Source: Fibrobacter sp.
Lineage (GTDB): Bacteria > Fibrobacterota > Fibrobacteria > Fibrobacterales > Fibrobacteraceae
Reading direction: 5' to 3'
DNA: 37,582 nucleotides
NCBI GenBank assembly: GCA_017530965.1
Contig: JAFXLS010000164.1
Location: forward strand, 1 to 37,582
Part shown: piece after piece, positions 24,220 to 31,554 of the stretch
Numbering within the stretch: position 1 is the first letter of the stretch
Layout: the number at the start of each line of letters is the position of its first letter
Program-made: the position numbers and the translations under genes
The notes under the pieces: model-generated
The model's input: only the letters and a program-made list of their open reading frames with translations
What the model was told of the DNA's origin: nothing
Database searches by the model: none

Positions 24220-24253
24220 AATAGCCTGAAGGGCGCTTTTTAGTGAAAAATGC

Positions 24254-26005
24254 TTATTTTAGCGTAATTTTGTGGTTCTGAGTCATACCATTTGCCTGGA
24301 TACGTACTAGGTACGGTCCGTGGGCGAGGCGTGAAAGCGCAATCGTGCCGTTCTGGCTCATCTTTCTCGCGAGCACGCGGTTTCCCTGCAAGTCGTAAAT
24401 TGAGACTTGTGCCGTGGAAGCGTTCAAGTTCACCTGCAAATCGCGACCGACAAGTTGGATTGCTGGGGCCGCTTTCTTGGCGGTGGCGATCACGGTCGTC
24501 TGCATTTCGTAATTGTCCCAGCCGGGCATGTCTTCAAGCGTGATGATGTAATTATTGTTCATCACGGTCTTCCAACTTTCGGCGGTATTGTCGTTTGCCC
24601 AGCCTTCCATGGCGTAGTCGCCGTACCACGGCATGAACCAGCTCCAGTTGGCTCCATCAGCCTTCATTTCGTCGGGGTAGGGCACGGAGCCGTTTTCGGA
24701 AAGTGTGACGATTTTCTTGGCGCCGTACATATCCTTGATTTTTTCGAAGGAACTCACGAGGGAAGCATGGTTCGCTTCGCGGGGATAGTAATAGTAGTCA
24801 CGGCCCACCACGTCTACATATTCGTCACCGGGGTACCAATCCAATGCATCTGGTGCTTCGTCGGTGGTCCAGACCCAAATTAGGTTATGCAGTCCCTTTT
24901 TGTTCACAAAAGTATCGAACATGAGCTTGTACAAGGCCACGCAGGCTTTGGCGCCGTCGGTGCCCCACCAGAACCATTTACCGCTTGCTTCGTGAAGCGG
25001 ACGCCACAGCACGGCAACGCCTTCTTTCTGGAGCGTTAGCAGGGAATCGGCGATTATTTCTATGTCGCGCATAATGGCCTTGTATTCGTCGCTATCGGTT
25101 TTCCACTTGCCGGTGGTGGTGTCGTAAGCGAGACCGATGCTGAATTCGGTGTAAGACTTGTCATCGCCCGATTGCGTGTAGAACGCTTCAATCTTATGAG
25201 TCGGGTCTTTCCAGTGCCAGTTGAATTGCGGAATGCCGCCCTTCTTCCATACGGTCTTTGCCATTTCCAGGGAAGCGTGCGTGTAGCCCTGATACCATTG
25301 CTGATCGGAATTCTTGCCAGATGCATGCAAAAAGTCGAAACCGACGAGAACTACGTTCTTTCCGCTCGCTTTTTTGATGTAGCTGAGTTCGGTCTGGGTG
25401 TCAAAATCTTGCGGGGTGTAATTGCCATCGTTTTCGAAGGGACGCTCGGTCATCACGCCGCTGATGGTACGCTTGCCGAAATTCGTAAGCAAGAAGTTGT
25501 AGAGCTTCTGAGCGCTTTCGGTGGGTTCCGGAGTGACGAGCTTTGGACTAATATTCCAGGGGGTCGCCTCGTATTCCGTGAGTTCGATGAAGTCTACGGC
25601 AACCCATCCCCAAGAATGAGTAATGCCGATGGTGTTTTTACCCTTGGAAAGTTTTAGTTTGCCTGCGGCCTTGATTTTGGCGAATTCATCGCTGGGGCCG
25701 AAGGTGACCTGTCCGGCCGAGCTGCCGTTCAATGTCAGATTCTGGGTCTTGTTTCCCCGTTCGGTGGGGAGCAAATAGTTGACGTAAAGTGTGTAGTAGC
25801 CATCGCTAGGAATGTCTACGGTAAAGAGAAGATTCCCGTCTGCCATTTCCACGTATTTGCCGCCAGAGGCCTTGGATTCGGCAACGGTTTCTATTTTGTG
25901 GTCATCAGCTGGAATGGCGTCTTCGGCTTCGAAACGCAAAGCTTCCGCCATGGAATAGGTTGAAAGGGCTAATGTTGTGGCTGTTAAAAATTTATAGAAA
26001 TTCAT
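24254..26005 (-). CDS. Secreted GH26 beta-mannanase-type enzyme with N-terminal CBM35-like module
   Basis: 583 residues. Signal peptide to about residue 20 (TLALSTYSMAEA). A CBM6/35-like module (LRFEAEDAIP ... SKGKNTIGITHSWGWVAVDFIEL) spans ~22-142. The GH26 domain (~155-500) has the acid/base glutamate in VLWRPLHEASGKWFWWG (E339) and the nucleophile in VTLSENGSVPY (E437). The C-terminal tail (QVSIYDLQGNRVLAR ... GPYLVRIQANGM) is secretion-tail-like. The architecture matches the first GH26, but the barrel is closer in wording to the third (SGKWFWWGT). A very good ribosome-binding site, CGGAGGTGG, precedes the ATG. Terminators on both sides make it monocistronic. Confidence 0.93.
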   Translation of the reverse strand: MNFYKFLTATTLALSTYSMAEALRFEAEDAIPADDHKIETVAESKASGGKYVEMADGNLLFTVDIPSDGYYTLYVNYLLPTERGNKTQNLTLNGSSAGQVTFGPSDEFAKIKAAGKLKLSKGKNTIGITHSWGWVAVDFIELTEYEATPWNISPKLVTPEPTESAQKLYNFLLTNFGKRTISGVMTERPFENDGNYTPQDFDTQTELSYIKKASGKNVVLVGFDFLHASGKNSDQQWYQGYTHASLEMAKTVWKKGGIPQFNWHWKDPTHKIEAFYTQSGDDKSYTEFSIGLAYDTTTGKWKTDSDEYKAIMRDIEIIADSLLTLQKEGVAVLWRPLHEASGKWFWWGTDGAKACVALYKLMFDTFVNKKGLHNLIWVWTTDEAPDALDWYPGDEYVDVVGRDYYYYPREANHASLVSSFEKIKDMYGAKKIVTLSENGSVPYPDEMKADGANWSWFMPWYGDYAMEGWANDNTAESWKTVMNNNYIITLEDMPGWDNYEMQTTVIATAKKAAPAIQLVGRDLQVNLNASTAQVSIYDLQGNRVLARKMSQNGTIALSRLAHGPYLVRIQANGMTQNHKITLK

Positions 26006-26063
26006 ACCACCTCCGTTTTATTTTAAAATACATTATTTTTCTTCTTTCTGAAAAACGTAGCCT

Positions 26064-26111
26064 AAAAAGAAGAATCCCCGCGGCCAACTTGCGTTAAACC
26101 ACGGGGATTCT
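26064..26111 (-). terminator. Intrinsic terminator of the third GH26 gene
   Basis: 10-bp arms AGAATCCCCG (26071-26080) and CGGGGATTCT (26102-26111) around a 21-nt loop, followed on the minus strand by a TCTTTTTAGG tract. Confidence 0.8.
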
Positions 26112-26130
26112 AGGAGTCATGAAGAGAAAC

Positions 26131-28068
26131 TTACTTGATTAAGACCGGCTGGGTGGCTGCAATGCCTGCGCCCTTGACGCGTACAATGTAGCGGCCCTTG
26201 GGCATGTCGGCGAGGCTGAAGGCGCTTGTGCCAGCGGCGAGGTTACCCTTGTAGAGCGTTGCCGCGCGTTTGCCGTTCAGTCCGAATACTTCGACAGATA
26301 CGAGGCCTGCCTTTGCAGTCGTGAGAGAAACGGTCTTGCCCGAGACGCTCAGCTTGGCGGTGGAAGCAACCTTGGCGACCGGCTTGATGGCGCTGCTGCC
26401 TGCCGTGAGAACCTTTACCGCGAGCTTCTGGCCTTCTTCAACCTTGATGGTCTGGGCCTTGTTGAAATCGTTGATGAGGATGGAACCGTCAACCGTTACG
26501 TCATCATAGTAGACGGTACCATTGAAACCTTCAGCGTAGATTTCGAGATAAACCTTGGAGATATTTTTCATGAAGGTGGCGTATTCGTCTGCGGTCAAAA
26601 CCACCTGATCCTTAGCGGTTGTGGTAAGGTCGATCTCGCAGAGGGTCGAATCACCTGCATTTACCCAGCAACCTTCGGGTTGTGCCCATGCCCAATCCGG
26701 AGCTCCGGTAAGGAATGCCACCGTAAACCAGATGCCGGACATTTCGTTGGCGTTGTAGACCTTCAGGGTCAACTTCTTGGCAGAAGAAAGATCAGGAACC
26801 TTGCCTTCGAGAATGACTACGTTGCCCTTGGCGGTGTCTTCTGCGTTGGCAGAAATCTTTGCTTGCAGCCAGCCGTTCGTTGCCAAGTCGCCCGGGAACT
26901 TTTCTTCGACAACGCGGACGGTGTCGAGGTTGCCCAGCTTGTAGCCAGCATCGCAGGCGGCCACGGGGGCGTTCGAAATGGTGTACTTGTCCCAACCCGG
27001 CATGCTTTCGAGGCTGATGGTGCAGGGGCTTTCCAAGTTAGCCTTCCAGACGGTTTCTACGGTCTGGTCGAGGTACTTGCCGTCCCAAGTCTGGTACCAG
27101 GGCATCCACCAGGACCATACGGTGTTGTTGGCCTTCATGGTGGACATGTCTGGAATGGAACCGTTTTCGGAAACGGCGAGAATCTTGTCGCTGCCGTAGT
27201 TGGTGGTCAGTTCGCTGTAGGCCTTGGTGTACAGGCTGGTGTAATCCCAGGCGTTATAAATGTCGAGACTGATTACGTCGTACTTGGTGGCACCCGGATT
27301 CCAATCGGTGTCCTTGCTGTATTCGGGGTTCCATACCCATACGAGGTTCTTTACGCCCTTCACGGAAACCATTTCGTCATAGACGAGGTTGTAGAGAGCC
27401 TGGAAGGCGGCGCCACCCTTGGTGCCCCACCAGAACCACTTGCCGCTTGCTTCGTGGAGCGGACGGAAAATGGCGGCGACACCGGCATCCTGCAGGCCGA
27501 GGAACATGTCGGCGATTTCGTCAATGTCGCTTACGAGCTGCTTGTAGGTTTCAGATTCAGTATTCCAGGTGCAGTTTGCGGTGCAGGCGGGATCGGCGAA
27601 TCCCTTGGTGAAGTCAAAGTCGGTGAATTCTTTTGCGTTGCCGGACTTGGTGTAGAAAGCGTCAATTTGGTCGCTGGGGTCCTTCCAGTGCCAGGTAAAG
27701 GCCGGAATACCACCCTGTTTCCACAAATCCTTGGCGGCGTCAAGAGCCATTTGAGTGTAGCTCTGGTACCAGGCATCGCTGCCGTTCTTGCCGGTTGCAA
27801 ACAGGAAGTCGAAACCCACGAGGGCGGGATATTTGCCGGAGTGTTCATTGAACGAAATTACGTCGGGAAGTTCCTTGACGGTAGCGGAGCTGACGTCACC
27901 GGTCATTACGCCGGAAACGGTCTTTACGCCATAGTTTGTTGCAAGGAAGTTGTAAAGCTTCTGGGCGCCTTCGGTAGCCCCTGCGGTAACGGGAGAATAG
28001 CTGATGGCCGCACCTGCGGTTGCTGCGGCAGCGAGACCGAATGCGAGAATAGCTTTTGTGAATTTCAT
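26131..28068 (-). CDS. Secreted GH26 beta-mannanase-type enzyme with C-terminal carbohydrate-binding-like module
   Basis: 645 residues. Signal peptide to ~residue 20 (ILAFGLAAAATAGAA). Unlike its two neighbours the GH26 barrel comes first (~25-370): acid/base glutamate in AIFRPLHEASGKWFWWG (E206) and nucleophile in LAVSENGSIPD (E301). A ~150-residue beta-sandwich follows (~390-545; GWLQAKISANAED ... TVYYDDVTVDGS), resembling CBM11/CBM4-type sugar-binding modules but not assignable by eye. A Val/Lys-rich linker and the secretion-like tail (VEVFGLNGKRAATL ... GRYIVRVKGAG) end the protein. The acid/base motif has FRPLHEAS, where the other two have WRPLHEAS. The leader GGAGTGTTCT before the ATG is almost identical to that of the first GH26. 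Confidence 0.93.
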   Translation of the reverse strand: MKFTKAILAFGLAAAATAGAAISYSPVTAGATEGAQKLYNFLATNYGVKTVSGVMTGDVSSATVKELPDVISFNEHSGKYPALVGFDFLFATGKNGSDAWYQSYTQMALDAAKDLWKQGGIPAFTWHWKDPSDQIDAFYTKSGNAKEFTDFDFTKGFADPACTANCTWNTESETYKQLVSDIDEIADMFLGLQDAGVAAIFRPLHEASGKWFWWGTKGGAAFQALYNLVYDEMVSVKGVKNLVWVWNPEYSKDTDWNPGATKYDVISLDIYNAWDYTSLYTKAYSELTTNYGSDKILAVSENGSIPDMSTMKANNTVWSWWMPWYQTWDGKYLDQTVETVWKANLESPCTISLESMPGWDKYTISNAPVAACDAGYKLGNLDTVRVVEEKFPGDLATNGWLQAKISANAEDTAKGNVVILEGKVPDLSSAKKLTLKVYNANEMSGIWFTVAFLTGAPDWAWAQPEGCWVNAGDSTLCEIDLTTTAKDQVVLTADEYATFMKNISKVYLEIYAEGFNGTVYYDDVTVDGSILINDFNKAQTIKVEEGQKLAVKVLTAGSSAIKPVAKVASTAKLSVSGKTVSLTTAKAGLVSVEVFGLNGKRAATLYKGNLAAGTSAFSLADMPKGRYIVRVKGAGIAATQPVLIK

Positions 28069-28167
28069 AGAACACTCCTATATTGTCATTAGGAAAATAG
28101 GTTTATATAGGGGGCTTTCAAAGGATTTTTCGACTGCCGTTGAATAAAACGTTGGGTAGTTCACAAC

Positions 28168-28198
28168 AAAAAAAATCCACCAAAAAAGCGGATTTTTT
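28168..28198 (-). terminator. Terminator of the epimerase-like gene
   Basis: 9-bp arms AAAAAATCC / GGATTTTTT (28170-28178, 28190-28198) with an 11-nt loop. The minus-strand product ends in a run of eight T, 34 bp past the stop codon. Confidence 0.8.
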
Positions 28199-28231
28199 AA
28201 AGATTTTGCAATGTATGTTTTTTGTAATTAA

Positions 28232-29257
28232 TTATAACTCAATGCCCGTTTTTTCGTGAAAACGGAAACCGAAGGTGAATGTACGTTCTTCGCCGGGCGG
28301 AATGACAATAAGGCCGCGATGGTGATTCAACGCATTGGGTTCTGTTGTCATGGGCTCGATGGCAATGCTCATACGGTCAGGCGGAGTATATATCTGAATG
28401 GCGTTATACTGTTCGATTCCGGCCTTCTGCCAAATGTCCAGGGCGTATCGGTCACTTTCCAGCAAAACGTGGGCATTATTAATAAAGTCAGAACCGACGG
28501 CTTGCAACTGGGTGACGTCTTTTTCTAGGCAGAAACAGTCGTTGATGAATTCGTCGTTGATCTTGCGGCCGCTTTCAAAACGGGTGTCTTCCTTGTATTC
28601 ACCAGTGGGGATGTCGGCCTTGTCCAAAAGGGCCAAGGAACACTTGGGAAGTTTCAAGTTCAGGTTGTCGATTTTTTCGCCCAACATAAAGTAGGGGTGC
28701 CAGCCTTCGGAATAAGGCATGTCGGTCTTGCCGACATTTTTGACAGTCGACGAAATAGAAACGCTTTCTCCGGTAAAGGTAATGGCGTTCATTGCGCGGT
28801 AAGGAAACGGGAATCCGGCAAAGGCTCCCGGCCAGTCGCAGGTGAATACGGCAGTGCAACAGTCGTTTTCGCTTTCAAAGGAATCGAATTCCCAAGGCTT
28901 GTCCTGCAAGAATCCGTGGAGGGCGTGGGGTGCCCAACTTACATTGTTTACGAGCTCGTAGGTTTTGCCCTGCCAGCTGAATTTTGCGAAGGCGGTACGG
29001 CCCGGGAAGGGGGTGAGCCTGCAGCCGGCATTGGTGTCGGGGGAAATTTTGCGGAGAGTCGTTTCGTCCCTGTAGCCGTAAAGCAAGTCGAGCATGGTGG
29101 AGGAACGCGTGCTCTGGGTGTTTTCGACGGGTACCCGCCATGCGTTCAAACCGCTGCCGAAACCGCTCAAAATTTCAATTTCGGCTCCGTCGTCACGTTG
29201 TAACACAAAACAGGGAATAGTGCCCAAGGGGCGGGAAATAAGCTTGAATTGACTCAT
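28232..29257 (-). CDS. Aldose 1-epimerase (mutarotase) family protein
   Basis: 341 residues, no signal peptide, cytoplasmic. Galactose-mutarotase fold: VSWAPHALHGFL carries the first histidine, MPYSEGWHPYFML the second (catalytic acid), and SIAIEPMTTEPNALNHH the glutamate base near the C-terminus. The family interconverts alpha and beta anomers of hexoses. Next to three mannanase genes it could act on mannose or mannosyl sugars, but specificity within this family is not readable. It has its own terminator and shares a 110-bp divergent promoter region with mnmE. No clear ribosome-binding site is visible before the ATG at 29257. Confidence 0.88.
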   Translation of the reverse strand: MSQFKLISRPLGTIPCFVLQRDDGAEIEILSGFGSGLNAWRVPVENTQSTRSSTMLDLLYGYRDETTLRKISPDTNAGCRLTPFPGRTAFAKFSWQGKTYELVNNVSWAPHALHGFLQDKPWEFDSFESENDCCTAVFTCDWPGAFAGFPFPYRAMNAITFTGESVSISSTVKNVGKTDMPYSEGWHPYFMLGEKIDNLNLKLPKCSLALLDKADIPTGEYKEDTRFESGRKINDEFINDCFCLEKDVTQLQAVGSDFINNAHVLLESDRYALDIWQKAGIEQYNAIQIYTPPDRMSIAIEPMTTEPNALNHHRGLIVIPPGEERTFTFGFRFHEKTGIEL

Positions 29258-29354
29258 ATAAAAGTAATTTAAATAAAAAACCGGTTAAAGAGTTCCTTTG
29301 CAACAATCAAATAAGAAAATATTAAAATACATTTTGACTGCGGGCTCGTTTTAC

Positions 29355-29367
29355 TATCTTTCGCGCT
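29355..29367 (+). promoter_or_regulatory. Promoter of mnmE placed for a leaderless transcript
   Basis: TATCTT (29355-29360) is followed by exactly 7 nt and the ATG at 29368; TTGACT at 29334-29339 is a candidate -35 with a short 15-bp spacer. No Shine-Dalgarno sequence. Confidence 0.5.
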
Positions 29368-30684
29368 ATGGATTCTCAAACCATAGTTGCGCCGATGACG
29401 CCCATGGGCGTGAGTGCCGTGGCGGCCCTCCGTGTGAGTGGCTCCCGGGTCCGGAATGTCGTTGAGAGCCTGTTTGGCTCCAAGGCCGCCAATGGGCTTG
29501 AACCTCGAAAGGCAAACCTCGGGACGGCTCGCGACCCGGAGTCGGGAAAAGTTCTCGACAGCCTCCTGTACATCTATTTTGAATCGCCTAATTCCTACAC
29601 CGGCGAAGATGTGCTGGAGCTTTACCCTCACGGAAACCCGCTGATTGTCCGGGACCTGTTGCTGGCTATTCGTTGTATTCAGGGGGTGCGCCTTGCGGAA
29701 CCGGGTGAATATACCCGCCGCGCCTTTTTGAATGGCAAGATGGATTTGACCCAGGCCGAATCCGTGGCCGATGTGATTCACAGTGCGAACCGTGCGGAAT
29801 TGGAAAATGCCCACCGTCTTTTGTCGGGTGCGCTTTCGAAAAAGATTGCAGCCCTCACGGCCCAGGTAAAGGATATCTCTGCCCGCCTGGAACTGGATGT
29901 GGACTTTGCCGAAGAAGAAGCGGATCCGGATTTCGCCGGTTGGGAAACGCGATTTGTATCGATTCGTGAGACCATCCAGCAGATTTTGAACAGTTTCCGC
30001 GGAAAAGCCGCCTTGAGCAGGCTTCCGCTGGCTGTGCTCTATGGTGCTCCCAATGCGGGCAAGTCCAGTTTGGTAAATGCCCTTCTTGGCGAAGACCGCG
30101 TGTTGGTGAGCAACGTGCCCGGTACGACGCGAGACTTTGTTGAAGTCCGCCTGTTTTTAGATGGCGGCGAAATCCGTTTGGTGGATACCGCAGGCATAGC
30201 AGACAAGGCCACCGACGAGCTGGATGCACTCAGCATGAAAAAGTCCCGCGAAATCTTGGAAGAAGCGGACCTTAAGATTTTAGTCCTCGACGGATCAGAT
30301 TCAAGCGATCCGGTTGTTCAGCCTGATTTTATAGTCCACTCCAAGTGTGACTTGCGAGACTCCCTTCCCGAAACTGGGCTCTGCATTTCTTCAAAAACTG
30401 GTGTGGGTCTTGCCGAACTTAAGAGCGTTATGAATGCCGCCTTGTTCAAGAAGAACGAGAATCAAGAAGACCTCTGGATTTCCAGCGAACGGGAAAAAAC
30501 TTGTCTCGAAGAAGCTCTCGCTGGAGTCAATCGCGTACTTGATCTGCTCAAGACAAATCCGGCGGTGGAGTTGCTGGCTTTTGAAATGCAACTGGTGCGT
30601 CGCGCGCTTCAAAGCATAACGGGCGAAATTTCGTCCGAAGACATTTTGCAATCTATTTTCGCGGGGTTCTGCATTGGAAAGTAG
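29368..30684 (+). CDS. mnmE: tRNA modification GTPase MnmE (TrmE)
   Basis: 438 residues. With MnmG it modifies the wobble uridine of certain tRNAs (cmnm5/nm5 pathway) in the cytoplasm. The N-terminal folate-binding domain (TIVAPMTPMGVSAVAALRVSG; YTGEDVLELYPHGNP; GEYTRRAFLNGKMDLTQAESV) is followed by an inserted G domain. This has P-loop GAPNAGKSSLVNALLG (~226-241), PGTTRDFVE, DTAGIADKATDELD and SKC(D) in place of NKxD. The helical domain ends with the invariant FCIGK C-terminus (434-438), whose cysteine is required for function in the family. Length is normal. The transporter gene starts within its last codons. Confidence 0.96.
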   Translation: MDSQTIVAPMTPMGVSAVAALRVSGSRVRNVVESLFGSKAANGLEPRKANLGTARDPESGKVLDSLLYIYFESPNSYTGEDVLELYPHGNPLIVRDLLLAIRCIQGVRLAEPGEYTRRAFLNGKMDLTQAESVADVIHSANRAELENAHRLLSGALSKKIAALTAQVKDISARLELDVDFAEEEADPDFAGWETRFVSIRETIQQILNSFRGKAALSRLPLAVLYGAPNAGKSSLVNALLGEDRVLVSNVPGTTRDFVEVRLFLDGGEIRLVDTAGIADKATDELDALSMKKSREILEEADLKILVLDGSDSSDPVVQPDFIVHSKCDLRDSLPETGLCISSKTGVGLAELKSVMNAALFKKNENQEDLWISSEREKTCLEEALAGVNRVLDLLKTNPAVELLAFEMQLVRRALQSITGEISSEDILQSIFAGFCIGK

Positions 30685-31546
30685 TTATATTGGTGCGATT
30701 CTTGCCATTTTCATGTTCGGTTCCTACATGGTGCCGCTAAAAAAATGGCCGAAATATTCCAGCTGGGCATACCTTTCGATGATGACTCTGGGCGCTCTCC
30801 TTAGCGCCTTGGTGGTGGCTTTTTATACGGGCACTTTCAATGTCCATCCGGTGGGGCTCTTGTGTGGCCTTCTATGGGTGGCTGGCGGAGCTTTCTGCTT
30901 CTGGGCGGTGCAAGCCGAAGCGGATCTTGCCGGGGCGGGTGTCCGCTCCATGGGGGTGAGCATCTTGGCCTCCTTCCTTTCGGGGGTGCTCCTGTTTGGT
31001 GAACAGTCCAAGTTCTTCCTCTCGATTCCTGCAATTGCGTGCTTCTTAATTGGGCTCTCTCGCCTTTCACCCTCCCATGGGGGCTCCGTATTCAAGAACT
31101 GGCGCTCCCTTTTGGGCGGCCTCGCCTTCGGTTCTTATCTGATTCCTTACAAGCTTTCGGTCCAGTCTGAGCTTTCCATGACCGATGTGGAATTCCTGTG
31201 CCCTTTTACGATAGGTCTGTTTGTCGGTAGTCAAATCCTCATTGCCATCATTGAGATTCGCCGCAAGAAAATGTTTGATTATGCCCGAGTTCCGAGCCTT
31301 GTTACCATATTGATGGGCGTACTCTGGATGGTGGGCATGCACGGCTGTTTCTGGGCTATCGACGTGAACGGCGCGCTGGGTTACGCTATCGGTTACCCGC
31401 TCACGCAGCTGAACTTGCTGGTGAACCTTGGCTGGGGCGTCTTCGTTTTCGGTGAATATAAAACGACCCGCGAACGAATCAAGTTGCTTCTTGCAACCTT
31501 TATCATTCTCGCGGGTGCCGTGTTGCTGACCCTGTCGAAGGGCTAG
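30674..31546 (+). CDS. GRP-type (GlcU/RhaT-like) DMT-superfamily sugar transporter
   Basis: 290 residues and about ten hydrophobic segments, starting IGAILAIFMFGSYMVPLKKW, a pattern typical of the glucose/ribose porter family; a second-half equivalent is LGGLAFGSYLIPYKLSV, reflecting the internal duplication of DMT transporters. WAVQAEADLAGAGVRSMGVSI and WAIDVNGALGYAIGYPLTQLNLLVNLGWGVFVFGE are also characteristic. It probably imports a monosaccharide by proton or cation symport across the inner membrane; which sugar is unknown. The start is most likely TTG at 30674, inside the 3' end of mnmE (11-bp overlap), because the next ATG (30713) would remove half of the first membrane helix. It converges with the GH9 gene, 8 bp away. 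Confidence 0.85.
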   Translation: MESSYIGAILAIFMFGSYMVPLKKWPKYSSWAYLSMMTLGALLSALVVAFYTGTFNVHPVGLLCGLLWVAGGAFCFWAVQAEADLAGAGVRSMGVSILASFLSGVLLFGEQSKFFLSIPAIACFLIGLSRLSPSHGGSVFKNWRSLLGGLAFGSYLIPYKLSVQSELSMTDVEFLCPFTIGLFVGSQILIAIIEIRRKKMFDYARVPSLVTILMGVLWMVGMHGCFWAIDVNGALGYAIGYPLTQLNLLVNLGWGVFVFGEYKTTRERIKLLLATFIILAGAVLLTLSKG

Positions 31547-31554
31547 CTTCTCTT

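Noticed and set aside
23024..28092. Long + strand frames opposite the GH26 genes (401 codons at 23024-24229 and 470 codons at 26680-28092)
   Set aside because: Both mirror GH26 genes with intact catalytic motifs and are explained by codon bias.
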